The notes under the pieces are model-generated. The model was given only the letters and a program-made list of their open reading frames with translations, did no database searches and had not been told where the DNA came from. This document shows positions 51,927 to 64,000 of a stretch of DNA of 64,000 nucleotides, piece by piece. The DNA is taken from NCBI GenBank assembly GCA_013397075.1, contig VWZS01002869.1:186001-250000 (forward strand). The letters are read 5' to 3'. The stretch is from Rhabdornis inornatus. Its lineage: Eukaryota; Chordata; Aves; Passeriformes; Rhabdornithidae. Position 1 is the stretch's first letter. Every line of letters begins with the position of its first letter. The translations under genes and the position numbers were made by a program.

Positions 51927-53698
51927 GTCCGGCTTAGGCAGCGGGGGAAGCCCACCGGGCCGGCGCGGAAGAGAAGGGAGGCAGGCGGCGGCGGAGGAGC
52001 CGGTCCTGCTGCCGCCCGCGGACCGGGGGAGCGGGAACTGGACGCCGCTCGCCGCCGCTCTGCCGCGGCTGCACCTCCCTCCCCTAACCCTGCCCCCTCC
52101 CGGAGGGGGAGCCGCCGGCGGGAGGAGGCGGCCGAGAGCCCCCTCCAGCGTTCGCGGGCGGCGGCGGCCGCTCGGATCAGCGCGGCGAGCGGGGCGCCCG
52201 GCCCGGCCGTGGTACCCGGGCAGCGCGAACCGGAGAGCGGCGGGGGCGCGGCGACCACCGCCCTGCACCGCTGAGGTGCCGGAGGGGCTCCGGATATCCC
52301 CATTCTCCTCTGCCTCCTGTCGGGCACCAGAAGGGACGAGCAGCGCCCGGGTGTAAGGGAAGGGTTAAACTCGGCTGCAGCCCCGGGGCAGGGGGAACGG
52401 GAGGCCCCGCGGGTCCCCGTCCCTTCCTGTGGATTTTGGGGACCATCGGGCGTGGGCGCACAGCGGGACACCCCGCAGGAGGGCTGTGCCTTGCCGCCTT
52501 TCCTCGGAGAGGGAATTGCTCGCCGACAGCCGTGAGGCTGTGAAAGTAGGCGGGTCCTGCAGGAGGAGCCCGCACACTGCCCCGGGGGGCTGTGCATTCA
52601 TGGGTACCCCAGCTTTTCTACTGCAGGAGCCAGCAGAGAACAGAGCGGTGCTTCGTGTGCAGGGAGGCGTCCCTCCACACCCATCTTAGTCCCAAGTGCT
52701 TGCCTGAGGTGCCAGAGAAACCAAAGGACTGGGTGTGTGAACTGTATTCACATTTATGGTTACTAGTTTGTCATAAATCCTATTTTCGTCCTCGTTGGAC
52801 AAACACAGATCAGTAAAGTTTAACCAGTAGCAGCAGCAATCTGGGCTTCAGGTTGTGTCTCTCACGGCAGAACAGTCTTCAGTACATCAGCAGAAAGGAG
52901 CCGGGCAGGCAGAGGGCAGGGCTGAGTGCGTGCCTCCTCCAGAGTCCGCATTCCCTCCGAGATCTGGAGTTACAGCAAAAAGGCTGTCACACCTGGGGCC
53001 AGCAGAGATGTCTGCATACAGCAGCTCTTGAATCACCCCTTACATTTGCATACCTGAAGGGTTACAGCGTGCATCTCTTTGAGCCTTCTCCCTCTTTCAC
53101 CCGATGTTTTTCCAGGAAGAAGACTGGGTGGTGCCCACGAATGAGTGATGCAGGGAAGACCCTTCAGGTCTTTGAAGTTCTCTCAGTGACCCAGGAGTGA
53201 GCAGTAAACTAGGTATGTATTTGTAAAGTAACCCTTCTGAGCAACTAGCATTTAAAGACTATTTGAGGAACCGCGCTGCTATATCTAGTTTTTAATCACA
53301 GAAGGAAACAAAATTATATGCAAACTCTATATTTTTTTTTGTCCAAGCCTTGCCCTTACTTAATCTCCAAAAGACAAAGTCCTCTTCTGCCAACAGCAAT
53401 GTCTGTCTATGCACAAACCTCACTACAAATACCTCAGTGCACGGGGCTATCGAGCCTCCTGGGATCAAGAGATCTTAATTTCTCTAGTCAACCCTGAAAC
53501 CTTAATCAAAAATGCATACATTATTGAGTTAAAAGCTGGAAACTGCCTTTACCTGTCAATAACTGACAAATAAATTATTGTTATTTCCCGCAAAACTTCT
53601 TCCATGCAAAATGCACAGTCTGTAGAAGATTCAGAAGAAAGACATCTCATTCTGTCAATGTAGAATGCAAATAAAATAGAAATAAAGTAAGAGAAGAG

Positions 53699-53782
53699 AG
53701 TATTTTGGTTGGAAGGGACCTATGAGGATCAGCTAGTCCAACTGTCTGACCATAGGAACCATGGTTAAAAACACTGACATAA
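53699..53782 (-). mobile_element. CR1 LINE 3' fragment (minus strand)
   Basis: The plus strand shows the reverse complement of the CR1 end: TTTTGGTTGGAAGGGACCTA, then GATCAGCTAGTCCAACTGTC, TGACC, and further on TTAAAAACACTGACA, which matches the next internal CR1 landmark. The terminal ATTCTATG repeat is missing or decayed. It is about 1.1 kb outside the CpG island. Confidence 0.85.
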
Positions 53783-56700
53783 TAAAATTATTGCCTTTTC
53801 CCAAATACTGACTTTATCAGCAGCTTTAATTCTTATTCAGGAGTGGCAGCACTTAACATTTAGAATTTCCTGGTGCTTTTTATCTACACTTCCAGATCAG
53901 TAATGCCTCATTCACACCTAACAAAAGAGTTGTTATCTAATTCGAATGTATGATGTCATCTTCAATGCCTTCCAAGTTGGAGTGACATTTCTGGGCACTG
54001 AACAAAAGTAACAGGTTGCCTTGCAGCTATTGGCCATTTCTTACCAAGCTCCAAAAAGCAACGGTGAAATACTGTCTTGAATGGTGTACCTTAAAGTTGT
54101 TAAGCATTTCTCTAGGAGCTATGGGCAAGTTTACATGTGTTTATTTAGTTAACCCTTCTATTCTTGGGTGTTCTGAAGGCTGTCAATGACCACTAAGGAC
54201 TGACGCCTGAAAAGACAGCAATTTTTCTCTAAAAGTATTTCTGTCTTGTGAATTGCAAATGGCAGCATCTTGCACCCTTCTGACGTGATAGCTGCTGCTG
54301 TTAGTTTCCTGTAGCACACTGGGTTACATTTCTTCCCTGCTGAATAAAATGTAGAATTTGTTGGTACATCAAATAAAGAGGAGAATTTGAGAGAAAACGC
54401 TTTTGTTTTTGGAAAGTCACTGAAATTAGAAAAATGGTTCTAATTAGTTCATGTTTCTGAAAGAAAACAGACAAGCTTTGTCTACATCCACTGACAAAGA
54501 AGAGAAAAGCTGGAACTGGATTTCAGATTATTAATTTCTGCTTTACTAGATAAAGGAGAACCCAAGGAAAAGGAAGGGAAGGAGAGAAGTATGTTAAAAG
54601 TGTTCTGTCATCTTGAGAGACTGTGTCTCTGCACCTTCTGCCTTTTCTCTTTAGAAAAGAAACAGCAACGGCTACAACGGAATATAAATACAGATCTCTG
54701 GAAAGCCTTCACTTTTTCACATCCTGGGATGCTTTGCAGTTGTTTCTTCATGGACACTTTCTCCTATATGTTGTGAGGTTCTAGAAGGTATGTGTGTATG
54801 CAGGCAGTTAAGGCAGAGTACTTTCAATTTCCTTTTTCATCTCCCATGTGGGAACTTGTTTGCCTGTCTGTGTTCTTTGTCTAACTAAATTACTTGACTC
54901 AGACACCAAGTATTTGGATTAAGTTCTTTGGTCTGGTTTACACTAAGGTCATTCTGGATTCTTCAGTGGTCCTTCTGGCCTTAAAATCTACGCCTCTTTT
55001 GTGAACTACTTTACAGTATGTGTTGAGTTCACGTTTTGGTATGTTTCTTTAAGGTGAGAAGCTAAGATGCTGCCCAAACTGAAATCTGTGTATTTCAGAA
55101 GTCTAGTAATTCTTTTTTCATAAAACATTCCACAGATGTTTTCCCTGGAGCTTGAAATTTTGTTTCAAAGGCGCTTTCAGCAAATACTTCCATGCTAGAT
55201 TTATCAGTGTGTTGTATAAATGTGGTTTGGGGCTCAGTCTTGCAAACCTATGGCATTTGATTGCTCACTTTTAGGCTCTCATATGCCTTTGTGTTAACTT
55301 GTGTAACTCACCAGTTTTTCGTATTCACTAATTTCAGTGCAAGAACGTGACATCTTCCACCATTATTTTTATTACACATTTTGTAATACACATTCAGGAT
55401 TCCATCTACGTTTCAAAGGCTTTTGTTTGCAATGTATTTTTGTCCATGTCTTCTCAAAACATTGGAATTGTCGGTTGTTAAGATTATCCCTGGCTATTCT
55501 GTTAAGATTACTAATGTTGAAGCAACGTGTCCTTCTTGTTTCCACATTGGAAGGCAATGTTCGACTTATAGCTAGAGGCCAGTAGTCTTTTTTTTTAGTA
55601 GTCTTACAGTTTTCATAATAGTGTATAATACTAGCAGTAGACCATGTCTTAACTTTTGAGAAAAAAACCCAAGTATTTAGTCAGTTGGCAAAGGAGTGAA
55701 TTTCTAGGCTCAAATTTCAGGATTTCCATGTGAAAGAAATACTCAAACACTGAAAAGAAGCCATTCAAACACTTAGAGCCAACTAATTAACAGATTTTGT
55801 TTACTGCCTGCTCAAAGGGTATAATATCATGACTTAAGAGAGAGCCTTTTAATGGTGTTTGCAAGTTTCCCAAGTCCTTAAGGATTTAAATAAACAGAAT
55901 TTTGCATGTCAAGCAGTTGGAACAGGCTCCTCTCCCCAGCATCAGCACACCAGACAACATCAGCTCAGTTACATGTTGTCGTATTTACCTTGTGTTGTCC
56001 CATTTCAGATCAATGAGTGTTACTTTAGCTGCATATCTGTGCTCAGATCATCAACAGTGCAACAGCTCATCGAGGAAGCATCTCTGAAGCTTCAGAGCTA
56101 GAAAGTTCATTTGAAATTTATGAACAATATATACTCCTCAAAACTACACAGGCTGCATTGGCTTATACTTTTTTGGTGATTGCTTTTTCCCATCTGCAAA
56201 TCCAAGTTTGAAAAAAAATGTTTGTTTTAAAATGACACTGATACTTCCAAAGTGTTCATTAATGGACAAAACTTACTACTGCTGTGTAAATGAAAAAACA
56301 AGAATTTATTATAATTATTGATAAAATAATAATTTATAAAATAAAAAATATCCTAACACCTAAGAAAAAAAAGCCAAGGAAAAATACAGATGTTTCTAAA
56401 ATTAAAAAAAAAATCATTCTGCTGTTCATATTTGGGCTTCTTCTCCTACAATACTTTCATCTTTTCTCCCAAAGAAAGGAAGAAGAACACTGAATATCAG
56501 GACAAAATGCATATTCTATACCACTGTTTCCATCAGAAACTCTGCCGTGGTGAGGAGAGAGAAGTGATAAGGAAAAGAGAAAATATCAGTAGAGCTGAAA
56601 AGATTTCATACAAACCAGCCACATTAGTCTTTCAGTACTACTATGGAGAAGAAAACTAAATGTGTTGTTTTAAATGGAAATGTGTCTTCAGAATTCATAG

Positions 56701-58221
56701 TCTAGGGTAGAACTCCCAGCACCATAGTTCATTTTCTTCCATTGTTTTTGTAATTTTGGACAGAGCAAACTGTTTATCTGTTTAAAGAAACAATGAAACA
56801 AACAAAAGAGAAACAAAAAATGTGATACTTTTCTAGGAGGAAAGTGCAACTGAATTTGTTAATTTGTTTTGAAACCATTTAACTGTATGATGAAGAAGAA
56901 CCTTTTAAGTACCCGGACTGATAAAAGTGAGTATGATTTTAAACCAAATAACACACCCCATTTTTGCAGCCCTTTAGAATTTATACCATGACTAAACACA
57001 GCTGAAATGAGTCCCCTTGCAAATATGAAAATGAAAACAATATAGAACATTAAACATGGCTTTTAGCATTATCAGACTTAAAGATTCCCATGAAAACGAT
57101 AAATTTCTTGCTCTCCACAACACTCCCTGCCAATATTTTTGCTGTGACCTTCTGCAGGGGAATACATCTGGAACACATCAGTGTGTTTGAATAGATCCCT
57201 CTGGGATAATCCCCACTTCAAAGTAGTGGTGGGGGAGCCTTATCTGGTGCTCTGTTGCACTCAGGATCTCCCATGAGTCCTTTCTGATTTCATGCTGGCT
57301 GACAGACGTTTTATTTTTACAATGGGTAGTTGCAACAGGTGGCTTCGTTATTGTCTTCTCCATTGTCATATTCTCCTGTTTTAATGTTTAGAACATCTAA
57401 ATTTGGCTGTGGGGAGCAACTGTAAAACCTGTCAAAGCAAACATCAATTCAGTGTATGATTTTGCTATTTCAGAATGCAGCCTCTAAAACCAGCCCATTC
57501 CTAAATGTCAGACCAGAAGCCCAGTTTCCTCAGGGTGGTAATTTTTATGCGTCCCATCTGAAAAACATAACAGAATGAAGAGAAACAAGACCATCAATTT
57601 TCTGTTTGTGCTTAACATAATTAGCAAAATTCCTTCTTCAAAAGGGATCTGTGAAACTTTCTGTTTTGAAAGTGAAAAGCATTAAATAATTTACAGAAAT
57701 AACGTTTCACTGTAGAAAGCTTAGCAAGATCTGCATAATCTGCGTTTAATATCATCAAATTATTAGAGACTTGAAAAACATTTTTTCCTTCTTATCTTTT
57801 TTTATTTTTTCTCAGAAATAAAATTTCAATGAATGTAAACAAAACAACTGCTCTAGAAAGTAGAACTTAGATGAAAAAATATGAAGTATAATTTCCATTT
57901 TACTGATGAGAATAATCACCTACAGTGACGTGGTCTATTTTCTACTACAGATTCCTTTCAAATCAGGAAGGAAGTTCTTCCTGGAAGGTCAGGTATATTG
58001 AGCACACACTTTCTCTCCCATCAGCTCCCATCAACTTGCTGACAAAGATGCCCAGAACCATTGGTCATGTTCCTCCCAGTGCTGGTTCTGTCACTGTCCA
58101 AGATGCTCTTTAACCTCTTCCTTGTCTCAGCCTGAAGCTTTCAAGTGTGAGTGATGAGTGCTGTCCTGTTTCCTAGATTCTGATGCTGAAGACAGACATA
58201 GAAAAGTTTTTGTTTACAGCA

Positions 58222-58290
58222 TCTTCATTTTCTGAGATGCAGGTCAGAGGCACAGAGGGTATGAGCTTTTCCCAGGCCTGTTTTTTCCAC
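58222..58290 (+). mobile_element. Weak MIR-like core fragment
   Basis: The order CTTCATTTTCTGAGATGCAG, TCAGAGGCACAGAGGGTATG, AGCTTTTCCCAGGCC follows the MIR core ('ATTTTACAGATGAGG..ACTGAGGCACAGAGAGGTTAAG..TTGCCCAAGG'). The GGCACAGAGGG block is the strongest part. The outer parts of the SINE are not recognisable. Confidence 0.4.
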
Positions 58291-58831
58291 CTAATATAAT
58301 CAGTCAAAGTTCATTACCACTATTTCCAATTAGATAATTTCCCACCCTACTTAAGAGAAAAAAATTCCCTTATCTGCATTAGTACTAGTGTGGTTTTCTG
58401 TTTTCTCAGTTAGTGGTCTCTATGCCATATATGTCTCATTCCTGTCAGCATTTTGGTGTTCCATAGTATCCCAGTTTATTGTGCAGTTTTCCACTCTATA
58501 AATATTTTAAACATGAGATTCAAGGTTCACTCTGACAATGAAATACAGAAAGCAATCGCTTTTGGTTTATCAGTAATCTTTAGGATACAATTGTCCTTTA
58601 AATATATCTTAGTTTTCTCTAATGACCATTTGGTATTTGCAAGTGAACCAAAAGAAAAAACAAGTATCATTTTTTTAGATACTAGATTTTTAAATGGACA
58701 TGAGCTTAATATAGAATTGGATTGGATTCACTTGGCTGAAATGGGACAGGGTTAACCAGAATAGTTCCCAGGAACTCTATTAAAGCACCAGGAGTTGTAA
58801 GAATAGTCCATACTAGATTTAACTGGTTCTT

Positions 58832-58850
58832 AAAAAAAAAAAAAAAAAAA
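58832..58850 (+). repeat. A19 homopolymer
   Basis: Nineteen consecutive A residues, the longest homopolymer in the window. No upstream polyadenylation signal at the right distance and no retroposed gene body was recognised, so it is not called a processed pseudogene tail. Confidence 0.97.
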
Positions 58851-60071
58851 TCTGCCTATTATCTTATGCTTTTAAATTCGGAAATGCAGTCTTTTCTTTG
58901 ATATTTCCAATTACTTCAGCCCTGCCTGTTTAGCTTGTTCCCTCCACATTTTCACTGCAGTTGATAACAACATTGGGTATCACACATCTGTTCTGTGCCA
59001 TATCTCCCTCTGGCACTGGAGAGGAAATCTTAATCCCTATTTCCTGCTGTCATCTCTCATCCTAAAGAGGCAGATCAGTAACAAAGGAGCTGCAGTTCTC
59101 ATAAAACTGCCCAAATATTAAAATGGTTTAATCTTCTACTAGGGAAAGCCAGAGAGTCTCACCACATGCCTTACTTTTTTACTGCACTTTGATCCATTGT
59201 GTAAGTTACAAATATTTAGCATTTCATATCTGCCATATTTGAATACACAAAACCAATCCATTATCTTCTTCAAAATGGTGTAGAGAATAAAGGATAGAGA
59301 TTTAATTATTTTTGTACTTAATTATGATTTCTCTTTTGTCTTTTTTTAAAATCCATGTAATAGTGTCAAGGTAATAAAACACTTTTTTTTCCTTCTCAGG
59401 CCCCAGAGCAAGTGTTTCCATGAATATTAGCACTGAGATGTGTTTTATACAAAGTGATTCCTGCTCTAGTTGATCCTGTATGAGCTGGGTGAAGAATTAT
59501 TTATAGCACCCAAAGCCCCATGCAAAGAGGTGAGTTTTGACCTGTATAAACAAAATCAGTGAGGGGAAAGTGAGGAGTGCTGTAGAGAAGGATGTGTGCA
59601 AAGGGCTGCGTTAAGCCTGATCAGAGAGCTGGGTGTCTAACAGAAGATGGAGTAATGGAGCTTTAGGGAACGAAAACAAATGGGACAAAGGTAGAGTAAT
59701 CCTTTTCCTAGCCTACTCTCCCTGCTTCTGACAGCCAATGATTAATAGACTTACTGAGCAAGTAGTTTCCTCAGGAGCACCTTGCTTATTAACCATTCAC
59801 ACACCCTTTAATAATTTGTTTTAATAATTATTCTTGACATCCAGACACATCCATTAGAAATTACAGTGTATAAAAAACAAAGTGTTGGTTTTAAACATCC
59901 TATTTAATGCTTTATTTGGGCAGTTTTGTGTTGTGAGAAACAGTGAATTATTCCTGATTCACCTACTCCCCTGCTTCTGTCTGTCCTGCAACCAGAGTTC
60001 AGTTTGGTGATCAGGCATAAGAATGAGAGGAGTCCAATTCCAACAGCTCGGAGGTTGAGGTTATGGAGGTC

Positions 60072-60091
60072 TTTTGTTTGTTTGTTTGTTT
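60072..60091 (+). repeat. (TTTG)n microsatellite
   Basis: Four consecutive TTTG-type units (TTTTGTTTGTTTGTTTGTTT), a short tetranucleotide repeat in the upstream flank. Confidence 0.9.
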
Positions 60092-61520
60092 CCCCAATGA
60101 TAATAAATACTATGGGACAGTATTTTAATAGCAACAAGGGCAGACGAAGATCCTCTCTTAAAATTTAATATAACTTCTTTACCAGTGAACCCTTTCTAGC
60201 TCTGCACTTGAAATGTGTTTTCTTACCACACTGCCACTTCCAGCTATGTCTTTAAGCTTTTCCTCGTTTTAAAGACAGGCATCCGCACTTGTTGATGTTA
60301 ATACAGAGCCTCAGGAGCTCATTTACAGAGCTGCCGTTCCTTTACCCTCATAGACTGACAGGCATCCCAAATGAAACTCATTTCCTCCTTATCCTGAGGA
60401 TGAGGAGAGGTGGCAGGTTCCAAACAGAGTTTGGCTTTGTAGCTGCAAAGAGCAAGTTGCTATGGCTGTCTCATTTTACAAGAAGGCATTTATCCATGGA
60501 CATGTACTTTATTCACACTCTTTAATGATGAGAGAAAACAGGGATAGGCAGAAGATCTGGCTAAACCGGTACTGATTTAACACTTCACTTTCTCTTTGTT
60601 TTCTTTCATCTCCATCTACTGGCCAGAAGCAGCTTTAGCTGGAGCACAGAAGGGCTGAAATACAACCACTGCATCCACACACTGCTTTGCACTAACTACT
60701 GACAAAAACAGTTTTGGGGGGTTTGGTGTTTCTTTGGTTTGTTTGATTTCCAGGGATACCACCTCTCTAAACAGACAAAACTTCACAGTAAAACATGGCT
60801 CTTGGCACTTTATTCTCAGGTATTTAAAGATGGTGATGTTGCACAACTTAGTTCAAGTAATATGGGCAAAGTAAGCTTGCCTGATTCAGTATTCTGTGTT
60901 ACAGTATTTCTCACCGATCTGAATCCAAAATGTGAATTTTATTCCAAGCTTTTTTTTCTGGTTGAAATATTAGCATTGGTTTTTAAGACAGTATATGAAC
61001 TGAATATTAAAGCTTTTAATTAATTTACAATAAAGCCTAGACAGAAGATAGGCCTGTGCAGTTATTAAGGAATAGCATTTTGTTACCAGCACATATTACA
61101 TGAAAAAATTTACTTCAGATATATTTAAAATAAAACTTCCTGTTGCTCCATAGGAAAAAAAGCAGCCACACATCTAGTGCAGAAATAGTAAGTTGAAGAA
61201 ATATCCCCTTTCTTTTTTTGCTTCTTATCCACCATCAGAAGACACTGGCCACCTGCAGTAGATAGCAAGCAGTGGTAATGGTGTTGGCAAAATGAGAGAC
61301 AAGTAACAACCCTCAGAGCAAAACTGCCTGACGTTAAACTTGTAATTCCCATCAATTGTCATTAAGTTAGGAATACTTCACTATATACTCCTGGGCAGTG
61401 GTCCCTTGAGGAAATTCTGCCAACATATACCCTTCCCACTCTTCTGGAAGAAAATTCTATTCCATCAATGAGTATGGCTCATCTGGTGCCTTAGGGGAGC
61501 TTTGAATCTCTTCTGCTAGC

Positions 61521-61620
61521 AAAAACACACACAAAAAAATCCATTCCCCCCAAAAAAAAACCCCCAAACAACTCCCCCCCCAAAAAAATCCACCAGAAAC
61601 AACCCTTGAAAAAACAAACC
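61521..61620 (+). repeat. A-run / C-run low-complexity tract
   Basis: Alternating homopolymers of A (up to 9) and C (up to 8), nearly free of G and T. It inflates Gly/Phe/Trp frames on the opposite strand, which are artefacts. It precedes the LTR fragment by about 0.4 kb. Confidence 0.85.
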
Positions 61621-62009
61621 TCCTTAAGGAAGTGAAATTCCACTACATTGTCTGCATCTAGTGTTACATCAGCATGAGTTATTCTTAAACCTAGAGTGGT
61701 AACAATACTAAACTCAAAAGACATTCTGATTTCTTGGTTTAGCAGCTACAAAAATTCCCTGCATCTGAACTGAGGTCATGGGCAGCCTTTAGAGTGAAAA
61801 AGAAAAATCATGAAAATCATAACTGACTTGTACCTCCTCAGTCCTACCTTTCCTTCCCGAAAATGCACAGTTTATCGGTGGTCTGAACCAGAATGATAGG
61901 AAATGACCTGTTGCAGGGGTTGTAGAAACGCTCTCTCCACAGCAGGAACTGCAATTCCTTATCTCCTAACCAAAGGAATGAATTTCACACTAACTCCAGC
62001 CTTGCAGGA

Positions 62010-62432
62010 TGGCCTGGTTTCAGCTAGGGTAGCTAGCTGAAAATTTTTTAGGTAGCTAGGTAAATTTCTTCTCAGTAGCTGTTACAGTGCTGTGTTTTGG
62101 ATTTGGAATGAGAATGTTGTTGATAACACACTGATGGTTTGGGTTTTGCAAGTTGTGTTTATCCTAAGTCAAGGAATTTTTTCCCCCTCTTTGTCTCATG
62201 CTCTGCCAATGAGGAGGTACACAAAAGAAACTGGGAGGGACCATCGCTGGGACAGGTGACCCAAATTAACCAAAGGGATATTCCCCACCACAGAATGCCA
62301 TACCCAGTGTATAAACTTGGGGGGTTACCTGGAAGGGTGGCTGATCTGGGTTTGGGAAGGTGGGTCTAGAATCGCTCAGTGAGTGGTGAACAATTGCACT
62401 GAGCATCATTTGCTCTTCAGGAGATACCCCAG
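62010..62432 (+). mobile_element. Solitary, 3'-truncated avian endogenous-retrovirus LTR
   Basis: The fragment begins at the family's TGNCCTGGTTTCAGCT-type 5' end and follows the landmarks of a common bird ERV LTR: CTCAGTAGCTGTTACAGTG, GCTGTGTTTTGGATTTGG, GTTGATAACACACTGATGG, AAGTCAAGGAATTTTT, AACTGGGAGGGACCATCGCT, GGACAGGTGACCC, AACCAAAGGGATATTCC, and a TATAAA box at 62310-62315, then GGTGAACAATTGCACTGAGC. The T-rich 3' part expected after this point is absent, so the copy is truncated. No retroviral gene or second LTR is seen nearby. It is in plus orientation, away from FARP1. The family name (ERVL-like) is from memory. Confidence 0.8.
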
Positions 62433-64000
62433 GCTGCCACTCCCATGCTGATTTCCTGAATAGGCTCAGAAGAGCTGAGAGGTGATGTGGCTTCTCTAGC
62501 AGGTAATTAAAAAGATCAGAGTCAATTCAGTGAGCACAATCTGTGAACTTGTGACAAATGTAAAGACCAAACATTTAGGCCTAGGGGGCTGTGAAGAACA
62601 AGTATTACCTTTGAAAAGCAAATACTCTGATACACAAAAGTGGTCGAAAACTCAAGGGACAAACCCAGATTTCTACTGGAATAATTTGTACTGTGGCTGT
62701 TAGAATTTAGTATTCAAAGATAGGAAACACAGCTTTCATGTTCTGAGTACACATCCTTTCCTCACTTCTCTTTTGCATCAGAGAAGATGCTGTAGAAGTC
62801 TTTTACTGAACAAATCCCATGACTTCTATTCAATATTGAGCTCATACCTCCAAGTCTCAACAGAGGTTAAGCTGTCCTGAGAGATGTTCTTCCTTGAAGC
62901 AACACAAACCTCTTCATGATAACCAAGCAGGGAAAGGACCTGTACTAGACAGACACTTAGATCCTGTTTATTGCTTTTTGGAAGACAACAAATGCATTTC
63001 TTAGAATTTAAGGTACCATTGAGCCCTGTAAAAGGATGTAGCATTGTCTAAGTTAGCAAAGGAAGAGCAAACCAAATGATTGAATAGCAAAGGCTAAGGC
63101 TCCTCCACAAAAATGCCCAAGAAAATACTTCAAAGTTGAGAAAACATGTGGTGGCAAGTATTTGACTTCTGTATTACTTTTAATAGCACCCTCACAGTAT
63201 TTTGAAGACTCTGTATGTGTGCACCCCTATAGATACCACTAAGGCGAAAACAAAGGTCCAGTTCAAGAGCCTGAGGCAGCTGCACAGCCAATACAGACAA
63301 GCATACACAGAGTCAACAGGAAATTCACCTTCCTTAATTCTTTATTTCATCCAAAATTCCAACTGTGCAACACATGTTACTCTCACGCATCTACTCCATA
63401 CATGAGACTGACAGATCTAGATGTGTAGAGAAAAGACAACATTTGGCATTACATCAACTGTTCTATGCTGGGCAATACCAGCCCTTGCACTCAGCAACAC
63501 TTTGAAGCCTCTGCAGGGAAAAAGCAATGACATAATGCCTCAGCAGTACACAAGCCCAGGATGAAAGCGTGAAAGCTACAAGTCACTTTCTTACATAGAT
63601 TTTGGACAGGATTCTCTGGAGGGTCTTGTAGAGAAAGCCAGGTAAAGGAGACTCGACATTCATCTGCATTATTATCTATCATGACCAACCTGGAGCTGCA
63701 AACACAAAGGAAGTAGCTTCACCTTCAGAACAATAAGAATGAGTTTAGCTGGGAACTCACCCACACTTCAGGGAGATGAGCTACTTTGGAAAGAAGTGCT
63801 CATGAACACTAGTTACTATCACATGCTTATTAATGGAACTCCAGTACTGGAACACCTGCATGGTGTTCTCTAGTTGTGCTTTGTTACTGAATGCAACTTT
63901 GAGCACTTTTGTGTAGATGTCTGGGGTGGATTTGGTACCTTTGTTCAGGCAAAGCAAAACACTGCTATTGTTTGCAGTGCTCTTTACGCTACACTAGGTA

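Larger units (their letters stand above)
50930..52570 (-). promoter_or_regulatory. FARP1: CpG island, probable FARP1 promoter and untranslated exon 1
   Basis: About 1.6 kb of very GC- and CpG-rich DNA, densest at 51.35-52.30 kb, is the only such island in the window. It contains many GC boxes (for example GGGCGG at 51665-51670) and CGG/CCG-rich purine-pyrimidine tracts near 51840-51900 typical of housekeeping-type promoters. It lies about 38 kb upstream of a FARP1 exon whose acceptor demands an upstream untranslated exon, so assignment to FARP1 is the simplest reading. I could not choose a transcription start or an exon-1 donor: only weak GT contexts exist on the minus strand (for example at 51712-51713 and 51730-51731). 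A TATA-like ATTAAAAG at 51827-51834 faces the plus strand, so divergent transcription is possible. The long open frames across the island on both strands (up to 289 codons) are composition artefacts. Confidence 0.7.
52571..64000. other. Upstream flank of FARP1; no gene found
   Basis: AT-rich sequence beyond the CpG island. No exon, RNA gene or protein-family motif was recognised on either strand. The contents I can support are a CR1 tail near 53.7 kb, a MIR-like relic near 58.2 kb, an A19 run at 58832, a (TTTG)n run near 60.07 kb, a C/A-rich tract near 61.5 kb, and an LTR fragment at 62.01-62.43 kb. In mammals the gene upstream of FARP1 is IPO5 in the same orientation; no IPO5 exon is visible, so it would lie further right if synteny holds. 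Confidence 0.6.

Noticed and set aside
51728..52597. Open frame of 289 codons on the minus strand (and 209-, 201- and 175-codon frames on both strands) in the CpG island
   Set aside because: Very GC-rich DNA has few stop codons in all frames; the translations are Pro/Arg/Ala/Gly noise on both strands at once and match no family.
57895..57935. Another MIR-like core (CCATTTTACTGATGAGAATAA)
   Set aside because: Only about 15 bases match the core and no downstream landmark follows, so chance similarity is likely.
58732..58850. Sequence before the A19 run as a retroposed gene or SINE
   Set aside because: No SINE promoter boxes, no CR1 landmark and no gene homology were recognised; the A-run alone is not enough.
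60739..61023. 94-codon frame followed by AATAAAG, possible terminal exon
   Set aside because: The peptide is unrecognised, there is no convincing acceptor, and AATAAA words are frequent in this AT-rich DNA.

Overview
This window looks like vertebrate, almost certainly avian, nuclear DNA. It has very low gene density, an AT-rich background, one classical CpG island, several CR1 LINE tails with the bird-type 3' end (TTGGACT..., GGTCCCTTCCAAC, ATTCTATGA), and an LTR fragment that I recognise as a bird endogenous-retrovirus family. Nothing bacterial, plasmid-like or viral in gene organisation is present. All identifications come from reading the sequence and from memory of families; no alignment or database search was run.

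The one firmly recognisable coding feature is a single exon on the minus strand at 13793-13988. It has a good acceptor, a 25-nt piece of 5' UTR, an ATG in a strong context, 57 codons and a GTAAGG donor. The peptide (begins MGETEQRPTAGSRLG, later KLVSIKIQMLDDTQ) matches the N-terminus of FARP1 (FERM, RhoGEF and pleckstrin-domain protein 1, also called CDEP), ending just inside the FERM F1 lobe. The window is therefore read as the 5' part of a long-intron FARP1 gene running right to left.

Layout: 1-13792 is the start of the intron after the first coding exon. 13989 to about 51-52 kb is the probable first intron. A CpG island at about 50.93-52.57 kb is the likely FARP1 promoter and untranslated exon 1, although exon 1 cannot be delimited. 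From 52.6 to 64.0 kb is upstream flank in which no gene was found.

The introns and flank hold four CR1 3' tails (6.75, 18.26, 24.42 and 53.70 kb). They also hold a degenerate CR1-type LINE of about 1.4 kb (31.56-32.97 kb) running antisense to FARP1, four weak MIR/CORE-SINE-like relics, an LTR fragment (62.01-62.43 kb) and various simple repeats. The most unusual item is a 93-bp inverted repeat with no mismatch between its arms, 956-1048 against 4413-4505, about 3.4 kb apart in FARP1 intron DNA. A G-rich (GGGAC)n tract on the FARP1 sense strand in the CpG island, and a GC-rich, purine-skewed block with the second-longest ORF of the window (23.7-24.4 kb), are secondary points of interest. I found no convincing previously undescribed biological system.
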